A DNA stretch of 64,000 nt from Hydrocarboniclastica marina (GCF_004851605.1 NZ_CP031093.1:1240001-1304000); one strand, 5' to 3'. Positions 16,568-25,867 are shown, numbered from the stretch's first letter. Numbers and translations are program-made. The notes: generated by a model from the letters alone, not told the origin.

Positions 16568-16784
16568 CAAGATGCTCCAGCGCTTCCAGTATCCAGTAAT
16601 AGACAATGAAGGCGTAGGCCACAAAAACCGAGGCGCTCAGGACGGCAATAAAGGCTCTCCCGCCGGAAAGCTGATCAAAGTTGGCGAAGACGTAGCCAAC
16701 GATCGCCGAAGCGATAGCCATAGAGCCTAGACATAGCTTTTCCTGCAGCGCTATCTCGACCAGTAAACGATCCCTTTTTGGCAT
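16560..16784 (-). CDS. Small two-helix membrane protein
   Basis: A 74-residue protein with two hydrophobic segments (about 19-36 and 45-66), short charged ends and a GGTGA-type ribosome site just before the ATG. It is the first gene of a tight pair, and its stop codon lies inside the start region of the next gene. No domain is recognised. The pair could form one membrane complex. Confidence 0.6.
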   Translation of the reverse strand: MPKRDRLLVEIALQEKLCLGSMAIASAIVGYVFANFDQLSGGRAFIAVLSASVFVAYAFIVYYWILEALEHLDA

Positions 16785-16960
16785 AGGTCACCCGTATATC
16801 GGTCGTAATCACATCTATTGCTACAGTATTCGCGCCGGACCCAAGGCGCAACTGCTGATGGCAAGACGTTCACGTGAATCAGATTTCGCCCAAGCTGTCC
16901 AAAATTTATTTGACCCCACCGCGGTCTATGCGCGGGAATGACTCCCTGTCTTTGAACAAC

Positions 16961-17002
16961 AGACATCCCGATTAAAACCAAAGACATCCTGATTAAAACC
17001 AA
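16961..17002. repeat. 21-bp tandem duplication
   Basis: Two adjacent 21-bp copies beginning AGACATCC and ending TTAAAACCAA differ at a single base. They end right at the AAGGAGGGG ribosome site of the aldo/keto reductase gene, so they lie in its leader or promoter. Confidence 0.9.
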
Positions 17003-17014
17003 GGAGGGGCTGGA

Positions 17015-17836
17015 ATGAGATCGATCGAGCTGGCCGGTACGCGGGTACCGGTAATAGGACAGGGCACCTGGCACATGGGCGAGGATACGGGGCGACGTCG
17101 CGCGGAGGTCGCTGCGCTCAGGGAAGGCGTCGAGCGGGGCATGTGGCTGATCGACACCGCTGAGATGTACGGTGAGGGCGCGGCGGAGAAAGTCGTTGGC
17201 GAGGCCATCTCCGGTCTGCGAGATAGCGTCTTTCTGGTCAGCAAGGTCTATCCCCACAATGCCAGCCGCCGCGGTGTTGTCGACGCTTGCGAGCGAAGCC
17301 TGAAGCGGATGAATACGGACGTGATCGACCTGTATCTGCTGCACTGGCGCGGCCAGTATCCGCTGGCGGAGACCGTGGAAGGTTTCGAACGGCTGCGCGA
17401 ACAGGGCAAGATCAGGCGCTGGGGTGTTTCGAACTTCGATGTGGATGACCTGGAGGAACTGGCAAACCCCGCCTGTGCCACCAATCAGGTGCTCTACAAT
17501 GCCCAGACCCGGGGCATCGAGTTTGATCTGCTGCCCTGGCAACAACAGCATGATCTGCCTTTGATGGCTTACAGCCCGATAGGTCAGGGGGGTGAGCTGC
17601 TAGGGCACCGGGTCCTGCAGGATATTGCACAGCGGCACGGCGCTACATCAGCCCAGGTCGCCCTGGCCTGGCTACTCCGGGAACCCGGAGTCATTGTCAT
17701 TCCCAAGGCAGTCGGCAGCAACCATGTGCGCCAGAATGCCGAAGCCGCTGCGGTAGAGCTAACCCAGGAGGATCTGGACCTGATCAATTCAGCATTCCCG
17801 CCGCCGGGGCGCAAAGAGCCGCTGGCGATGATCTGA
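17015..17836 (+). CDS. Aldo/keto reductase
   Basis: A 273-residue NADPH-dependent oxidoreductase with an exceptionally strong ribosome site (AAGGAGGGG). The AKR catalytic tetrad is visible: Asp and Tyr in DTAEMYGEG, Lys in LVSKVYP, and His in LLHWRG. The GVSNFD segment and the C-terminal VIVIPKAVGSNHVRQN cofactor-binding segment complete the family pattern. It resembles the prokaryotic AKRs that reduce aldehydes such as methylglyoxal. The substrate cannot be told from sequence. It stands alone, preceded by a tandem duplication. Confidence 0.93.
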   Translation: MRSIELAGTRVPVIGQGTWHMGEDTGRRRAEVAALREGVERGMWLIDTAEMYGEGAAEKVVGEAISGLRDSVFLVSKVYPHNASRRGVVDACERSLKRMNTDVIDLYLLHWRGQYPLAETVEGFERLREQGKIRRWGVSNFDVDDLEELANPACATNQVLYNAQTRGIEFDLLPWQQQHDLPLMAYSPIGQGGELLGHRVLQDIAQRHGATSAQVALAWLLREPGVIVIPKAVGSNHVRQNAEAAAVELTQEDLDLINSAFPPPGRKEPLAMI

Positions 17837-17906
17837 AGACGCCGGCAGAGCATTGTGGGGCGTGGGCGGTCCCCGACTTTTGTGAGCTTAGGGTCGAAGC
17901 CCAGTA

Positions 17907-18707
17907 TTACTGCGCTTCGTGCCCGAGGTCGTTGTTTCCGCGCGGCCTGTTACCGAGCGCTATATCGCCATACCAGGCCGTAGCGGCTTCGCCGGTGTTG
18001 TCGGAGTCAGACATGATACCGATGCCGACGATCCCGGGCGGCTCCTCGCCGAAGGCTTCCCGGTAATCAGCAAGTATATTGCGTTCAACGCTTACCCAGC
18101 TTCCCGCCTGGGCATTACCAGAGTTCACCGCGATCATACGGGTCGCGTCACTGTACGGGTTCGGGACGACTTCTCCCACCGCAAGCTTATTGGCCCAGAT
18201 GTAGTTGAGCGACCTGCCGGGTAGCTCGGCCCCAAACAGGGCCGAGGCGGCTTTACGCTTCATACGCTCGAAAAAGCCAGCTTTGTCAGGTTCGAAGGCA
18301 AAGGCGACATAAACGCGGGCGGGGTGGTCGTCGCCTGCTTTGCTTCGAGCATCGCCGCTTTCGTAGACATTGCTTATCTTCCAGCGCCAGGACAGCACCG
18401 GGTACTCCGTCGGATCGAGCTGGACCCGGGTAATCAGTCCCGATGCGCTGTTATCGGTTTCTGCCTGGACGACTTGAATCTCGTCCTCTTTCTTAAAGCT
18501 GTAGACGGTTCTGTTGTCGATGTTGGGGAAGGTGAGCGGCTCCCAGGCGCTGTCCGGGGTACCGATGTCGGTCTGGGCTGAGAACGGCGGTACCGGCACC
18601 GTCTCAACGTCGGCTTTTGTCTCTGCAACTGCCAACAGGGCCAGAAACAGGGCCAGGCAGCGGGCGGGGGAAATGTTGTAGCGGCGTGTGGGCATATGCA
18701 CGTCCAT
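17907..18707 (-). CDS. DUF3047 exported protein
   Basis: A 266-residue protein with a signal peptide (ARCLALFLALLAVAETKA). The mature part matches DUF3047: a WEPLTFPNI opening, the VLSWRWKI strand, a long block with DDHPARVYVAF, SLNYIWANKL, and the IGIMSDSDNTGEAATAWYGDI ending. The fold is a beta-sandwich of lectin type by family analogy, and the function is unknown. The start may be the ATG at 18707 or the one at 18695; neither has a clear ribosome site. Confidence 0.85.
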   Translation of the reverse strand: MDVHMPTRRYNISPARCLALFLALLAVAETKADVETVPVPPFSAQTDIGTPDSAWEPLTFPNIDNRTVYSFKKEDEIQVVQAETDNSASGLITRVQLDPTEYPVLSWRWKISNVYESGDARSKAGDDHPARVYVAFAFEPDKAGFFERMKRKAASALFGAELPGRSLNYIWANKLAVGEVVPNPYSDATRMIAVNSGNAQAGSWVSVERNILADYREAFGEEPPGIVGIGIMSDSDNTGEAATAWYGDIALGNRPRGNNDLGHEAQ

Positions 18708-19003
18708 GAGGTGAAAACCAGAAGGAGCACTGACCGGTTATGAAATCGGCGGCCCGGCGGCGAAGTATGGTCCCGACGCTACCCTTAACCCCAGTGCTCC
18801 TCAAGCGAAACGCGCTCGGGGCCACAGAAACCCGAGCCGACTCAGGGTAAGCTCTGTCTCCCTTTGTTACGGGGTCTCAGTCACGCGGACCGGCACGGGC
18901 AAAGACGAGCCGATGCTGCGACTAACCTAAAACGTCTGGCGCAGGCTCGCCGGCAAACCTCAGGTGGCCCTTCCTTTTCCATAACTAACGTCGAGAATGA
19001 TCC

Positions 19004-19825
19004 ATGCACTATTTCCAGAACAAAGTTGCGATCGTCACCGGAGGTGGTGGCGACGGCATCGGTAATTCACTGGTCCTGCAACTGGCGCAGGCCGGTGCGA
19101 GAGTGGCGTTCTGCGACGTCGCAGGGCTGGATAAAACCGAAGCCGAGCTCAAAAAGATGAGCGCGCCCTGGCTTAGTGCGAAGGTAGACATCGGCGATAA
19201 AGCGGCTGTGAATGCCTTTGTTGATCAGGTTCTGGAGAAATTTGGCCAGATCGACATCCTCATCAATAACGCCGGTGTCGCGCTGGGCGACCGCAGCTTC
19301 GACGAGGTCACCGAAGCGGACTTTGAGAAGATTACGAACATAAATTACTGGGGTGTGATTCATACCACCCAGCGCTGCTATCCACACCTGCTCAAACGCC
19401 CCCAGGCAGCGATCGTCAACCTGTCCAGTAGCCAGGGTATCCTGGCCTTGCCCTATCTGGTGCCCTACTGCACGACCAAGTTTGCGGTAAGGGGTTTCAC
19501 CGATGCACTCAGGGCAGAGCATAAGATTCGCGGTGTGCATAACGTCAGCGTGCACACCGTGCATCCCGGCGCGGTGGCGACCAACATCACGCTCAATGCG
19601 GATTACCATAACAGTGCCACCACGCAGCAATTCCACAAGATGCTGCAGAAGGGCACTTCACGCGAAAAGGCCGCTGAGCTCATCCTGAACGGCATCCGTA
19701 AAAAGCGCGGCCGCATCTTTATTAGCGACGGTCACGCCCAGGACATCCTGGCCCGGCTGCTACCGTCTGCTTACGTGGCTCTGGTGAAGTTAACCATGCG
19801 CTGGCGGGGCATTACGTTTCGCTGA
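19004..19825 (+). CDS. Short-chain dehydrogenase/reductase
   Basis: A 273-residue SDR-family oxidoreductase. The Rossmann nucleotide motif (VTGGGGDGIG), the structural NNAG, and the catalytic Ser (NLSSSQG) and YxxxK (YCTTK) are all present. The C-terminus is longer than in minimal SDRs and ends in a basic, partly hydrophobic segment (LARLLPSAYVALVKLTMRW) that may contact the membrane. The substrate is unknown. Related proteins act on lipid-like or xenobiotic alcohols. Confidence 0.92.
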   Translation: MHYFQNKVAIVTGGGGDGIGNSLVLQLAQAGARVAFCDVAGLDKTEAELKKMSAPWLSAKVDIGDKAAVNAFVDQVLEKFGQIDILINNAGVALGDRSFDEVTEADFEKITNINYWGVIHTTQRCYPHLLKRPQAAIVNLSSSQGILALPYLVPYCTTKFAVRGFTDALRAEHKIRGVHNVSVHTVHPGAVATNITLNADYHNSATTQQFHKMLQKGTSREKAAELILNGIRKKRGRIFISDGHAQDILARLLPSAYVALVKLTMRWRGITFR

Positions 19826-20028
19826 GCAGCGCATATAGCACGCTCAAGCGCTCGGCGGTCCTGACCTGCGTCCCTGACCCGTTCGCTCTTGATGGCCTGG
19901 CTGTTTCGAGGCCAATAAGGCGGCGGGTCCCTGGTTGACGATTGACGCGAGTGTGGGGACGGGTACTGCGCAGCAGGCTACTTCTTTGACCACTCTCACC
20001 GGTAAACCCACGCTCGGGAACCGGTGAA

Positions 20029-20472
20029 TCAACGCTCGGTCCAGTAGCGTTGCATTTCGACGAAGAGGAAAGAGGCGCTCCAGGTGATCAGTACCAGGCC
20101 GGTCAGTGCCTCAATGCCGGTCAGATAACGCAGCGCGCCCAAGGGCTGGATGTCACCGTATCCGAGGGTGGTGAAAGTGGTGAACGAAAAATACACACAG
20201 TCGATAAAACTGCCGGAAAAGTTTCCGGCCAATCTGCCCCAGCCCTCGGCCGCATGCATAAAAAAATAGGCAGAGGCAAATAACCAGACTTGAATGACGT
20301 GGCCAATCAACACGCCGACGACTGCGACAATCAACCGGAAGCGGTGACGGAAGCGAATCCCGGCGATCAGACCGCTCAGCCTGACCAGGCATTCGTAATG
20401 GGTCAGTACAGAAACAATGACGATTAAGCTGTTGATCAGGCTGACACTGATCAGGCCTGCCTGGTTGGCCAT
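20029..20472 (-). CDS. Two-TM potassium channel
   Basis: The ATG at 20472 gives 147 residues and avoids overlap with the preceding Anbu gene. The protein has hydrophobic helices at about 5-25, 45-70 and 110-140. Between the last two lies a pore loop with the K+ selectivity filter TTLGYGDI. It is a small ion-channel-2 family protein without a cytoplasmic RCK/TrkA-N domain. It follows the Anbu gene by 35 bp on the same strand and is therefore probably the last gene of that operon. A role in potassium flux or membrane potential is established for the family; its role with Anbu is unknown. Confidence 0.85.
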   Translation of the reverse strand: MANQAGLISVSLINSLIVIVSVLTHYECLVRLSGLIAGIRFRHRFRLIVAVVGVLIGHVIQVWLFASAYFFMHAAEGWGRLAGNFSGSFIDCVYFSFTTFTTLGYGDIQPLGALRYLTGIEALTGLVLITWSASFLFVEMQRYWTER

Positions 20473-20507
20473 CTCCAATGTACTGTTCCCCTCGGATTGA
20501 GTTGGAA

Positions 20508-21233
20508 TTAATTCAGCTGGGGCGGCTCCAGATCGTTGCACAGTGCCTGAATGCCGATGTGCCACTGCTGCCGAAGTGCCTGGAAGTAGCGGCTCTGGTC
20601 GGTGACCCGATCGTTGAAACAAGGCTTGAGGCTATCACGCCGATATATAGCCACGTCTAGAGGCATGCCCACGGAAAGATTGCTCTTCATAGTCGAATCG
20701 AAGGAGATCAGGGCGCATTGGTAGCCGCGCTCCAGCGAGGTTGTGTAGGAAATTACACGATCGAGTATCGGCTTGCCGTACTTGGATTCGCCGATCTGGA
20801 AGTAGGGTGTTTCCTTCGTGGCCTCGATGAAGTTGCCCTCGGGATAAATGTTGAACAGCCGGTGCTGTTCGCCGCGGATTTGCCCGCCGAGTATCATCGA
20901 GCAGCTGAAGTCGACGTGATTGATGGCGCCGTTCGGGTTATCCCGGTGGATCACTTCGCGCATGGTCTTTCCGATTAATTCCGCCGCCTCGAACATGGAG
21001 CTGGTACCGAGAATGCTGCCCGGGGCGGCGCTTAACCGCTTCTCCAGCAAACTGATGACGCTCTGGCTGGTAGCGAGGTTGCCAGCGGAAAGCAACACGA
21101 GTTCCCGCTCGCCGGGCTGCTCGAAGACGTGCATTTTGCGAAAGGTGGAAATCTGATCAAAGCCCGCATTGGTGCGGGAGTCGGACGCGAACACCAGGCC
21201 ATCTGCCAAGCACATCGCCACGCAATAGGTCAT
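20508..21233 (-). CDS. Anbu proteasome-type peptidase
   Basis: The ATG at 21233, with GAGGG 6 bp upstream, gives 241 residues and an N-terminus MTYCVAMCL; removal of Met would expose the Thr1 nucleophile expected of Ntn-hydrolases. The DSRTNAGFD block (catalytic-site Asp region) and the FRKMHVF lysine match Anbu, the bacterial proteasome homologue. The family assembles into open rings, and its substrate has not been settled. As in many bacteria, it is the downstream member of the set ATP-grasp, alpha-E, transglutaminase, Anbu. A TTG 6 bp upstream is open in frame but would hide the Thr. Confidence 0.93.
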   Translation of the reverse strand: MTYCVAMCLADGLVFASDSRTNAGFDQISTFRKMHVFEQPGERELVLLSAGNLATSQSVISLLEKRLSAAPGSILGTSSMFEAAELIGKTMREVIHRDNPNGAINHVDFSCSMILGGQIRGEQHRLFNIYPEGNFIEATKETPYFQIGESKYGKPILDRVISYTTSLERGYQCALISFDSTMKSNLSVGMPLDVAIYRRDSLKPCFNDRVTDQSRYFQALRQQWHIGIQALCNDLEPPQLN

Positions 21234-21374
21234 GGCCAACCCTCAGGGATCTAGATGTACTAGTTTATACGGTTCACCGCGGAATGCGTGGGCTCCTGCC
21301 ACTTTTACTCCCAATATTGCCTTTTTCCGTTCGCACTGCCGCCTTTTCTATTGGCACTGTTGCCTTTCTTGAAC

Positions 21375-22160
21375 TCACTGGCCGTCTGAAGCCAAAGTGA
21401 CCCAGGCCCGGGTTTGCAACTGCTCAGTACCGCCGCCACTGCGCACGCCTCTGACAGGGGCAGCATCGCCATAATCCAGACCGGTAGCCAATTTGATGTG
21501 GCTTTCCGCAACGTTCAGCAGGTTAACCACGTCAAAGGTATGCCAGTTATGGCCCAGCCAGGCCTCAGCCCAGGCGTGGGTTGCGAGATGATCTTCACTG
21601 AAAGTGTGGATGTAACCGCTGACGTAGCGCACCGGGACACCAATATGACGGCAACAGGAAATGAAAACGTGGGTATGGTCCTGGCATACCCCCGCCTTCT
21701 GCGCGAAGGCTTCCGCCGCTGTGTGCGTGACCGAAGTGACGCCTGGGGTGAAGTGGATATGTTCAAGAATACGATTCATCATCCGGATCAGGCTGCGCTT
21801 GTTGGCCGAGAACTGGCTCGCGAACGCCTTGATGGCTGAATCCGCCTCAGTCAGCGCGGTGTGGCGCAGGAACACCTGGGGTGGGAAGGGCGAGTCGTCC
21901 CGGGTCAGGGATTTTCCGCTAAGGTCGACGACACCCTCGGCGGTCAGGGTTATTTCGGTAACGGCCTTGTCCATGACCATAACGGTGACCAGGTTGCCGA
22001 AGCCGTCCGTCATCTGGCTTGTCGTTCCGGGCGTCGTCAATTTCCACGACAGCACCTTCTGCTGGGAGGTATTGCGCGGCGTCAGGCGCAGGTACTGCAG
22101 GCTGTTCTCTGTGGGTGAGTCGTAGTTGTAAATGGTGTCGTGGCGGATATGCAGTTTCAT
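21375..22160 (-). CDS. Transglutaminase-like protease of the Anbu cluster
   Basis: The ATG at 22160, 2 bp after the alpha-E stop codon, gives 261 residues. An N-terminal beta domain (about 1-110; RHDTIYNYDSP at the start) matches the transglutaminase N-terminal family. The core carries the Cys-His-Asp triad: AGVCQDHTHVF, THAWAEAW and WHTFDVVN. Such bacterial proteins hydrolyse or cross-link peptides. The position between alpha-E and Anbu is conserved in Anbu clusters and suggests joint action on one peptide-type product. Confidence 0.93.
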   Translation of the reverse strand: MKLHIRHDTIYNYDSPTENSLQYLRLTPRNTSQQKVLSWKLTTPGTTSQMTDGFGNLVTVMVMDKAVTEITLTAEGVVDLSGKSLTRDDSPFPPQVFLRHTALTEADSAIKAFASQFSANKRSLIRMMNRILEHIHFTPGVTSVTHTAAEAFAQKAGVCQDHTHVFISCCRHIGVPVRYVSGYIHTFSEDHLATHAWAEAWLGHNWHTFDVVNLLNVAESHIKLATGLDYGDAAPVRGVRSGGGTEQLQTRAWVTLASDGQ

Positions 22161-22162
22161 CG

Positions 22163-23095
22163 TTACCACCCCATGTAGTCTTTCTGGATTTGGCCGGCGA
22201 TACGCTGGATACGGGCGAGGAAATCCACGAGGTATTCGTGCAGGCCCCGCTCTTCAATGTACTCGCGGTCGCCATAGCGGATATTGGCGAACAGGCTGGT
22301 GGCCAGCCGGCGGGCGCGGCGGGCAGGGCCACTTTCGATCTGCTCCAGCAGGCTGGCAATCTCCTCCAGGCAGGCATGAAGGGACCGGGGGACATCCGGC
22401 TTGAGAATCAGCAATTCCGCCACGTTCATCGGCTCGATGTTGTGACCGTAGGTGTTCTGGTAGGCCTCGAACGCCGCCAGGGAGTGCAACAGGGCTGTCC
22501 ACTCGAAAAACGACTGGGTCGGGTGCCCCTGGAGTGACCCGATGGCCATACGATGCCTTATGTCCAGCACTCTGGCCGTGGTGTCGGCTCTCTCGATAAA
22601 GGTTCCCAGACGCAGAAAGTGAAAGGCATCATTGCGTAGGAGCGTCCCATACGCCGCCCCGCGAAACACATGGGAGCGCTCCCTGGTCCAGTCGAACACG
22701 CGACTGGCATTGGACTCACTGACGCCTTTCGCCCGCAGCTCCTTCAGCTCCAGCCACGACAGGTTGATGCTTTCCCAGACGTCTGCGGAAAGGTTGCCCC
22801 TGACCTGCAGGGCATTATCCCGGGCGGTGCCGAAGATGCTGAAAACACTGGCAGGATGGCGGTCGTCGAGCAGCAGGAAGTCGATCAGGTTCTGGGGGGT
22901 AACTTCGCTGTAGAACTCATAGAAGATTTCCCGAGTGCCTGTGACCAATAGTGGCACTGAGAGTTGCTCTTCGCGGTCTTCAGGCACGTCGATCAGGGCC
23001 ATGGTGAGACTGACGTCCAGCAGGCGGGCCTGGGTTTCGGCGCGCTCGAGATAGCGAGCCATCCAGAATAGAGATGAGGCGGCGCGGCTCAGCAT
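22163..23095 (-). CDS. Alpha-E domain protein (DUF403)
   Basis: A 310-residue all-helical protein matching the alpha-E family, with LSRAASSLFWMARYLERAE at the N-terminus and the repeated short helices and E-rich edges that give the family its name. The start codon overlaps the end of the ATP-grasp gene by 7 bp (ATGCTGA), so translation is coupled. The biochemical role is unknown. The family always travels with circularly permuted ATP-grasp proteins and was proposed to take part in peptide synthesis. Confidence 0.92.
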   Translation of the reverse strand: MLSRAASSLFWMARYLERAETQARLLDVSLTMALIDVPEDREEQLSVPLLVTGTREIFYEFYSEVTPQNLIDFLLLDDRHPASVFSIFGTARDNALQVRGNLSADVWESINLSWLELKELRAKGVSESNASRVFDWTRERSHVFRGAAYGTLLRNDAFHFLRLGTFIERADTTARVLDIRHRMAIGSLQGHPTQSFFEWTALLHSLAAFEAYQNTYGHNIEPMNVAELLILKPDVPRSLHACLEEIASLLEQIESGPARRARRLATSLFANIRYGDREYIEERGLHEYLVDFLARIQRIAGQIQKDYMGW

Positions 23096-24522
23096 TGGTC
23101 GTCCTCCAGCACCCAGGTATCTTTGGTTCCGCCGCCCTGGGAAGAGTTGACCACCAGGCAGCCCTCTTTCAGTGCGACCCGGGTCAAGCCGCCCGGCACC
23201 ATCTGTATTTTCTTGCCCGACAGTACAAAGGGACGAAGGTCCAGGTGGCGGGGGGCAATGCCCTGATCCACAAAGGTGGGGCAGGTCGACAGGCTCAGGG
23301 TGGGCTGGGCGATGTAATTGTCCGGTCTGGCTTTAAGTAGGTCCCGGAAATGACTCAGCTCCTGTTTGCTGGCGCGGGGGCCAATCAGCATGCCGTAACC
23401 GCCGGCGCCCTGGGTCTCCTTGACCACCAGGTCTTTCAGGTTATCCATCACATAGGCCAGGTCCTTGGGTTTGCGACACTGCCAGGTGGGCACGTTTTTG
23501 AGAATAGGCTCCTCGTTCAGGTAGAAGCGGATCATGTCCGGTACATAGGGGTAGATGGATTTATCGTCGGCTACGCCGGTGCCCATGGCATTTGCCAGCA
23601 CCACGTTGCCGGTGCGATACGCCGCATAAAGGCCTGGGACGCCCAGCATGGAATCGGGGTTTCCAATCAGCGGGTCGAGGAAGTCATCATCGACGCGGCG
23701 GTAAATAACGTCCACTTGCTGCGGCCCCGCGGTAGTTTTCATATAGACACGGTTCTGCCGGACAAACAGGTCGGCGCCTTCGACCAGCTCGATGCCCATC
23801 TGGCGGGCCAGGAAAGCGTGCTCGAAATAGGCGCTGTTGAACCGGCCGGGCGTCAGCACGACCACGGTCGGATCGGGTTTGAGGGAGGCGGCCCGCAGGG
23901 TTTCCCCCAGCAGGGCAGGGTAATGATCCACGGGAGCGACAGGCGCCTGGGCGAAAAGTTCGGGGAATAGCCGCATCATCATGCGACGATTTTCCAGCAT
24001 ATAGGAGACGCCGCTCGGGCAGCGGAGATTGTCTTCCAGCACGTAGAAGTCGCCGTCGTTATGGCGTATCAGATCAATGCCGGCAATGTGGCAATAGAGA
24101 TTGCGGGGCAGTTTCAGCTTCTGCATACCGGGCTGGTACTGGGGGTTGGCAAAGACCTGTTCGGCGCTGATGACACCGGCCCGGATAATGTCGAAATCGT
24201 GATAGATGTCAAACAGGAATCGATTCAGGGCCTGCACCCGCTGACGCAGCCCCGCCTGCATTTTCTGCCAGTCGCTGGCCGAAATAACGCGGGGAATCAG
24301 GTCGAAGGGTATCAGCCGGTCTGTACCCTGGCCTTCACCATAGACATTGAAGGTAATGCCCAGGCGCTGGAACAGTACGTCTGCCTCCCGGCGCTTTTCT
24401 GCCAGTACCGACTCCTCGGAGCTGAGCAGCCACTTCTCGAGCAGGCGACAACTGGGTCGAACCTGGTTGTCCTGATCAAATAGCTCGTCGTACAGGCCTG
24501 CGTGGGGCGTCTGGATCTGCAT
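23089..24522 (-). CDS. Circularly permuted ATP-grasp protein
   Basis: A 477-residue protein of the circularly permuted ATP-grasp type 2 family (DUF404/DUF407 pair in one chain). Typical blocks are GITFNVYGEGQGTDRLIPFDLIPR, NLYCHIAGIDLIRH, VLEDNLRCPSGVSYMLENR and ETQGAGGYGMLIGP (the glycine-rich ATP loop). It should activate a carboxylate with ATP to form an amide or peptide bond. It is the first gene of the Anbu operon, and its start has an AAGAGG ribosome site. Confidence 0.93.
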   Translation of the reverse strand: MQIQTPHAGLYDELFDQDNQVRPSCRLLEKWLLSSEESVLAEKRREADVLFQRLGITFNVYGEGQGTDRLIPFDLIPRVISASDWQKMQAGLRQRVQALNRFLFDIYHDFDIIRAGVISAEQVFANPQYQPGMQKLKLPRNLYCHIAGIDLIRHNDGDFYVLEDNLRCPSGVSYMLENRRMMMRLFPELFAQAPVAPVDHYPALLGETLRAASLKPDPTVVVLTPGRFNSAYFEHAFLARQMGIELVEGADLFVRQNRVYMKTTAGPQQVDVIYRRVDDDFLDPLIGNPDSMLGVPGLYAAYRTGNVVLANAMGTGVADDKSIYPYVPDMIRFYLNEEPILKNVPTWQCRKPKDLAYVMDNLKDLVVKETQGAGGYGMLIGPRASKQELSHFRDLLKARPDNYIAQPTLSLSTCPTFVDQGIAPRHLDLRPFVLSGKKIQMVPGGLTRVALKEGCLVVNSSQGGGTKDTWVLEDDQC

Positions 24523-24558
24523 GGGGGCGACCTCTTGCTGAGCCCGTGTTTAATAACA

Positions 24559-24582
24559 CTCAGCAAAAGGCTCAGCAAAAGG
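24559..24582. repeat. 12-bp perfect tandem duplication
   Basis: Two adjacent perfect copies of CTCAGCAAAAGG lie 37 bp upstream of the ATP-grasp start codon, inside the leader of the Anbu operon. Confidence 0.85.
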
Positions 24583-24658
24583 CAGGCCACCTGGCTGGAA
24601 CCAGGTCGATATCCTGGTGCAGCGATGCGACGGACGCTCCCGTCGAAACAGTCGTGGA

Positions 24659-25867
24659 TTACTCTATAGCCGTCGCGCCGATGCGGTGAATGCTGAGATC
24701 AGCGCCGTTGAATTCCTCTTCCTCGCTCAAACGCAGTCCCGCCAGGAAGTTGATGGCGCCATAGACCAGCAGCCCGCCAACGAACGCCACAAGTACGCCG
24801 GCTCCAGCGCCAATGAGCTGTGACATGAGGCTGATGCCGCCGAGCCCGCCTGCGGCCTCCTGCCCGAAAAGCCCGGCAGCGACCGCGCCCCAAACCCCAC
24901 AGACGCCGTGCAGAGGCCAGACACCCAAGACATCGTCCAGACGCTCGATTTTCGCCTGGGCCCATTCGAACAGATAAACGAAGACGGCACCGGCAACAGC
25001 ACCGGTGATTAATGCACCGACCGGGTGCATGAGGTCCGAACCGGCGCACACCGCGACTAATCCGGCAAGCGGACCGTTATGGATAAACCCGGGATCCTTC
25101 CGGCCTACCAGCATGGCAATCAGAATGCCGCCGACCATGGCCATCAGGCTGTTGACGGCGACGAGGCCGCTGATGCCGCCCAGGGTTTGCGCGGACATAA
25201 CGTTGAAACCGAACCAGCCGACGGTGAGTATCCAGGCGCCGAGGGCAAGAAAGGGTATGTTGGATGGGGCAAATGCCACGACTTTGCCATTACGGTAGCG
25301 CCCTTTTCGTGCACCGAGCACCAGCACCGCCGCCAACGCAATCCAGCCGCCGACCGCATGCACCACGACAGAGCCGGCAAAGTCGTGGAAGGGTGCACCG
25401 AACTGGACCTCAAGCCAGGCTTGAAAACCGAGGTTGCCATTCCAGATGAGCCCTTCAAAGAACGGATAGACCAGAGCGACAATAAGCCCGGAGGCGATAA
25501 GCATGGGATAGAAGCGCGCCCGCTCGGCAATACCACCGGAGACGATTGCCGGAATGGCCGCCGCGAAGGTCATCAGGAAGAAGAACTTCACCAGCTCATA
25601 GCCGTTGCCGCTGGTCAGCTCTGCGGCGCTGTTCATGAAGTGGTCGCCGTAGGCAATGTAATAGCCGACAAAAAAGTAGGCCACCGCCGAGATGCCAAAG
25701 TCGGTCATGATCTTGACCAGGGCATTGACCTGGTTCTTGTGCCGCACGGTACCGACCTCGAGGAAGGCAAAGCCCGCATGCATGGCCAGCACCATAATGG
25801 CACCGATGAGAATGAAGAGGGTGTTGGCGCTCTCGGTCAGGCTGTGAACTGCACTCGCGATATCCAC
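24659..25867 (-). CDS. amtB: Ammonium transporter (Amt/MEP/Rh family)
   Basis: A 402-residue inner-membrane protein with about eleven hydrophobic segments; GTG start with AGGAG upstream. Family blocks are clear: MHAGFAFLEVGTVRHKNQVN, HDFAGSVVVHAVGG (first conserved His of the pore), GWFGFNVMSAQ, and WPLHGVCGVWGAVAAGLFG (second His region). It conducts ammonium into the cell. No glnK PII gene accompanies it, which is unusual but not rare. Its stop is 136 bp from the Anbu operon on the same strand. With cyanase at 15 kb, nitrogen scavenging is well represented. Confidence 0.92.
   Translation of the reverse strand: MDIASAVHSLTESANTLFILIGAIMVLAMHAGFAFLEVGTVRHKNQVNALVKIMTDFGISAVAYFFVGYYIAYGDHFMNSAAELTSGNGYELVKFFFLMTFAAAIPAIVSGGIAERARFYPMLIASGLIVALVYPFFEGLIWNGNLGFQAWLEVQFGAPFHDFAGSVVVHAVGGWIALAAVLVLGARKGRYRNGKVVAFAPSNIPFLALGAWILTVGWFGFNVMSAQTLGGISGLVAVNSLMAMVGGILIAMLVGRKDPGFIHNGPLAGLVAVCAGSDLMHPVGALITGAVAGAVFVYLFEWAQAKIERLDDVLGVWPLHGVCGVWGAVAAGLFGQEAAGGLGGISLMSQLIGAGAGVLVAFVGGLLVYGAINFLAGLRLSEEEEFNGADLSIHRIGATAIE

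Noticed and set aside
16751-17551. A 266-codon minus-strand ORF across the aldo/keto reductase start
   Set aside because: It runs antisense to a clearly real enzyme gene and carries no recognisable motif; it is a by-product of high GC.
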